DNA from: Diorhabda sublineata
Lineage: Eukaryota > Arthropoda > Insecta > Coleoptera > Chrysomelidae
Reading direction: 5' to 3'
DNA length: 64,000 nt
Assembly (NCBI RefSeq): GCF_026230105.1
Contig: NC_079482.1
Span: forward strand, 17,298,001-17,362,000
A program made the translations under genes and the position numbers. Every line of letters starts with the position of its first letter. Position 1 is the stretch's first letter. Of this stretch, positions 60,565-64,000 are shown one piece after another. The notes beneath the pieces were generated by a model, which saw only the letters and a program-made list of their open reading frames with translations, was not told the origin of the DNA and ran no database searches.

Positions 60565-61674
60565 TTAACTTTTATTTCTGCAATACCACTTTCCGAAGGC
60601 AAGCAGGACTGACTCGTTATTAAGCTGCAATGTTCCATTTCGAGATGTAGATATTTTATTTTGGTGCGACGCACTCTCGGGCGTATTAGCTGCTGATGTG
60701 AAAGCACACTCCAAAATGGGTTCTGTTATTTCTGTATTTTGCAGTGGAAGAAATATTCTTTCAGGTGCGTTATTACCGGTTGCAATTTCGTACAACTTTA
60801 ATTTAGCGTTTGTTAAGAGATTATTTATAACCGATAAAATATTATAATTTTTAACCACTAATGCTTGATGCTCAAAATATTTGCCGTTAAATCCTACAGG
60901 GCACGTACATTAGCAACATAAAATATCAGCCTTGTAAATTAGTTGATTATTTTTTTCACTCCAAACGATAAACTCCATCTGCTTCATATTTGCTGATATC
61001 ACTTTACAATTCGTGTTATAGTTTTTGAGGTACCTAGAGGTAACATCTATTGACTCTCGACCAAAAATTAAATCCAGAATTCCTTGTTTATAATATGACT
61101 CAAAGCTTGTAACAATAAAATCTGTTAATTTTGTTACGTTAAAGGCTTTTGTGCATTCGAGAGGATTATTTTTCAATAAGCGGAACATAACTCCTATATA
61201 GTTATTTGTGTTTGTACCTCACAATGGACGGTTTTGCCGATATAAAACTGCCCATTCCTGTATTCTTGTTAGCATGTTCTTTACATATTTTTCATGATCA
61301 CAGTTGTCCAAAAAGTGTTGCTTTGAATTTAAGAGGTCTCTACTAGTCTTAGAATATAAAATATTTTTAAGCATGGCTTAGTATTTTTGTGTTGTTTCTT
61401 TTGGTACAGAATTTTTTGCCATTGTTAGCCAACGCCAATATGCTTTTACGACATGCAATGTACATAATAACAAATTTGAGGGTGGCCAATATTTACGTAA
61501 TACGTTTCTTTTTGCTACATCATCATCGGTAAGAATGACTTTAGGATTTATTTTAATTTTAAGGATATCAAAAAGACCTTCAACACCCAATTCAAAAACA
61601 TCTGATTTTTGGCTACTGCTGATAATACCTATTGGCAAACCTCCAGCGGCAGACTGCGTTATAAAAAAGTACAC
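60565..61674 (-). pseudogene. MULE transposase with SWIM zinc finger, back part
   Basis: One minus frame with a few stops. MYFFITQSAAGGLPIGIISS, INPKVILTDDDVAKRNVLRK and PPSNLLLCTLHVVKAYWRW are the MULE transposase blocks: the second catalytic Asp lies in TDD and the C-x2-H motif in LLCTLH. After stops near 61378 and 61214, the frame continues with KNILYSKTS, FRLLKNNPLECTKAFNVTKL and ILDLIFGRE. At 60870-60912 it reads C*CTCPVGFNGKYFEHQALV, a SWIM finger (CxC...CxH) whose third Cys is lost and whose first pair contains a stop. The C-terminus runs to 60565. Confidence 0.75.
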
Positions 61675-61935
61675 CTTGTGTTCTTTGCATTATTAGCGTA
61701 CAAAGTGCAATCGCATATTCTTGATTTTTTTCCGATATTTTAAAACGAACTGAACTATTTTTTTCGATAAATTTTAGCAGCTCTTTAAGCTTAAGTAACA
61801 TATTGGGACCTATATAATCGCCATAATGTTTTTTAAAATTTATTTTCCATAGTGTAGACACATCACTTTTTTTTAGGAGAATAATGTCTATCAAAAACCA
61901 AATGTTGCTAGATACTGCCCAAACTGGCAAAGTTG
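61613..61935 (-). pseudogene. MULE transposase, front part
   Basis: A 105-codon frame one register off the back part. It contains FKKHYGDYIGPNMLLKLKEL, EKNQEYAIALCTLIMQRTQ and then jumps into the YFFITQSAAGG region. In the family, LMQRTxE is followed by about 30 residues holding VFVDSTSNMD with the first catalytic Asp. That segment is missing here, so a deletion at about 61675 both removed the first Asp and shifted the frame. Confidence 0.65.
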
Positions 61936-64000
61936 TAAGCTATTGGAAAACATTTTAATTATATATCTAAAATTAAAAAAAAGGATCGATTCATCTAAAA
62001 AAATACGCTGTTTTCTTCAAAAAATATAAACTTTAGTCTATTTTGCCCAAAATTGCAACGCTACAAAAATTTAAAATGTTCTGAATGTGTATGTTTAATG
62101 TTTATCTATTCAAATATGATTAATAGCCTAATAGCCAATCTCAGGTTTTAAAACTATTACCCTGTGCTTTTTAAATGACAACATCGCATTTTTTGTGATA
62201 AATCAAGTTGACAAATTCTGTTCTCATGTCAAGTGTCTATCAATTAATTTGTACGAGTCTGATGTATTTTTAAATCATCACTGCCCTTAGCCTCTATGAT
62301 TAAAACGTTCACTACGCTCTTAGATATAAATCTACCTATTAACCGAAAAAATAATATAAATTACTGTTTAAAACCCAAGAAACTCGCTTTTATTACACTA
62401 AGAAATATAAAATAAGCTAAATTCTGATACCTACTATTCTCATTGTTAAATGACTATGGGAAAATTAACGCTGTGTCGAAACTAAATAAAACTAAGTAGG
62501 TATACCAAAAGAGCTCCACGCTTTTATAGTTATTAGGGCATTTGAAGTTAAAGCTCAGAGACATAACCTAGAAATTTTTTTTACATACTTCTACATCTTC
62601 TTTTGTTTTTATTGTTAATTTGTAGGTGTATTTATGAACCAACTTCCAATCATACATGTTCGGAAACGAAATCGCACTTATTTCATTCATATTTATTGTA
62701 TTTTCTTTAGACGGATAAAATCGTGTTTGGTGAATTGCAAGAATGAACCTCTACGAAATACAAATACAAATTGAGAATGAGCGCTTTGTTTTGCTTTATG
62801 GCTAATCAATCACGCGTATGTAAGAGACGAGTTACCAGTTTTAGTGGTAATATGTATCTTACATTCAAGTTATACTTCGGAATTTTCCGATCGTTATTCG
62901 ATGGTATTGTGCGTCCGCTACATACAAATATGCGGACCGGTTCTAGGGTGGAAACAAGTTCGTAACAATACTAACCTTCACCTTAATATGTGACTTAGAT
63001 TTACCGGCAAGTTAAACCACTGATTTTTATTAAGAATTTGTCTCAAGAACAAAGCCATAAATAGATTTCAGTTTTTTCCAATTTTACACAAAACTTTGTG
63101 TTATTGTTGAATTTCCATGTTTCACAACAGACAACACAAACATACACACATTAAGCGTTTATAGTAAATAACAGACATGTCTTAAGGGGCTCAAAATGAT
63201 TAGTATTAATATGAAACTGAAAGAGTCTTTGTGCTGAATAAATTTCTGCATTGCGGTTGCTACTTACTCTTAATTTTAAAATGTACCTATTAGTTGTTGT
63301 CAGTTTGGTATAACTTTTTCGGAAATCTCAAACGAATTAAGCATCACGTATTCATGATGGTTTCTTCATTTTGAAGTTCGACTAATGAAGTTTGAAATTG
63401 GTATATTTCATGGATCAACAAACTGGTAAGTAGTAGATATCGTAGTTGTTTTCATGAAGCGGGTGCAAAAAAGTCTACATATAGTGGTTGCGCTGTTTTG
63501 CAAAAATTGCCTTCTAGTACAATAAATACATTTCGCAAAAGCGTAATTTCTCGAACAATAATAAAACGATTAGAAACCCAGAAAAATCAATCTAAAATAG
63601 TTTGATGATATGATTTTCTTGCGTGCTGAGTTTTATTCTGGCATTAAAATTGGCTAGGGGTGTTTGAATTTTTAAAAAATTACACGGATCATAAACATTC
63701 TGGGGTTTTCGGATGACTGTAAGGGGAAAGATGATGGAGAAAATAAAAAATATATTTTTCTATTCTCACTAAATTATTCATAAAAATTTTTCATATTTAT
63801 CTTGGTATGGTATATTATCGTATTTTCAAATTTCATATATCATTTTTTTTCCTCCCCACCCTCTTCTTTCTCGTTTCTATCCTCAATTCGGATGGAAATG
63901 ACTTACTAATTTGAGCGAATGCCATTACATGCCATTGTGTAGCTCAGCTCATTTCGTCGGCACCACTATCAGTTTACCTTCAGTTCAGTTTGGTTTACCT
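61936..64000. other. Non-coding to the window edge
   Basis: No protein recognised. A short hairpin GTCCGC...GCGGAC lies at about 62913-62937. The last 40 bases contain CAGTTTACC, TTCAGTTCAGTTTGG and TTTACCT, which recall arthropod initiator sequence (TCAGTT). Whether a promoter or LTR starts here cannot be seen within the window. Confidence 0.35.

Noticed and set aside
62913..62937. GTCCGC/GCGGAC hairpin
   Set aside because: Six base pairs only; not beyond chance in 64 kb.
1..64000. CRISPR arrays, bacterial operons or phage genes
   Set aside because: No spaced direct repeats, ribosome binding sites or prokaryotic genes; all recognisable proteins are eukaryotic transposon types.

Overview
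The window is strongly AT-rich, intron-less-looking eukaryotic DNA, almost certainly from an insect. The evidence is the kind of dead transposons it carries: mariner with D,D34D spacing, Tc1-like, Tigger/pogo, MULE, Helitron, RTE-type and Jockey-type LINEs, and LTR remnants. A short TTAGG-type run is compatible with this but proves nothing. I see no intact host gene, no rRNA and no functional tRNA. The only host-gene candidate is a possible short first coding exon near 45.23 kb. The order (beetle, bug, etc.) cannot be decided from the sequence alone.

Layout. 1-6.5 kb: hAT-like terminal repeat, LTR-like remnant, two head-to-tail mariner relics (3.6-5.05 kb), and a hammerhead-ribozyme-like motif (5.39 kb). 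6.5-8.5 kb: (AT)n microsatellite and the clearest young insertion, a 5'-truncated RTE-type LINE on the minus strand bounded by a perfect 37-bp target-site duplication. 9.3-14 kb: mariner relic, Harbinger-like fragment, second LTR-like copy, LINE C-terminal fragment. 16.7-20.5 kb: Tc1/mariner relic, Tigger relic, foldback element, LINE zinc-knuckle fragment. 21.9-25.7 kb: unidentified repeat-type protein fragment, Helitron helicase with a recognisable 3' end, two inverted-repeat elements. 27.4-30.1 kb: LINE tail beside a tRNA-like pol III promoter, and a cluster of CACGGA motifs. 32.9-37.4 kb: Tc1-like DDE relic, Jockey-type endonuclease and reverse transcriptase remains, third LTR-like copy. 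38.9-41.6 kb: inverted pair of hammerhead-like motifs next to a mariner-type relic, and a hairpin. 45 kb: candidate exon. 49.5-51 kb: Jockey-type LINE and mariner fused back to back. 54-62 kb: unassigned coding-like fragments, a mariner with a catalytic Asp to Asn change, a second copy of the 27-kb LINE tail, a palindrome-rich deletion derivative, and a MULE transposase pseudogene with a SWIM zinc finger.

The parts do not work together as a pathway. Every recognisable coding region is broken by stops, frameshifts, deletions or loss of catalytic residues, so the window reads as a transposon graveyard in intergenic or intronic DNA. The pieces most worth following up are the hammerhead-like motifs, the tRNA-like head beside a LINE tail, the palindrome-rich element at 59.6-60.4 kb, the CACGGA cluster and the candidate exon.
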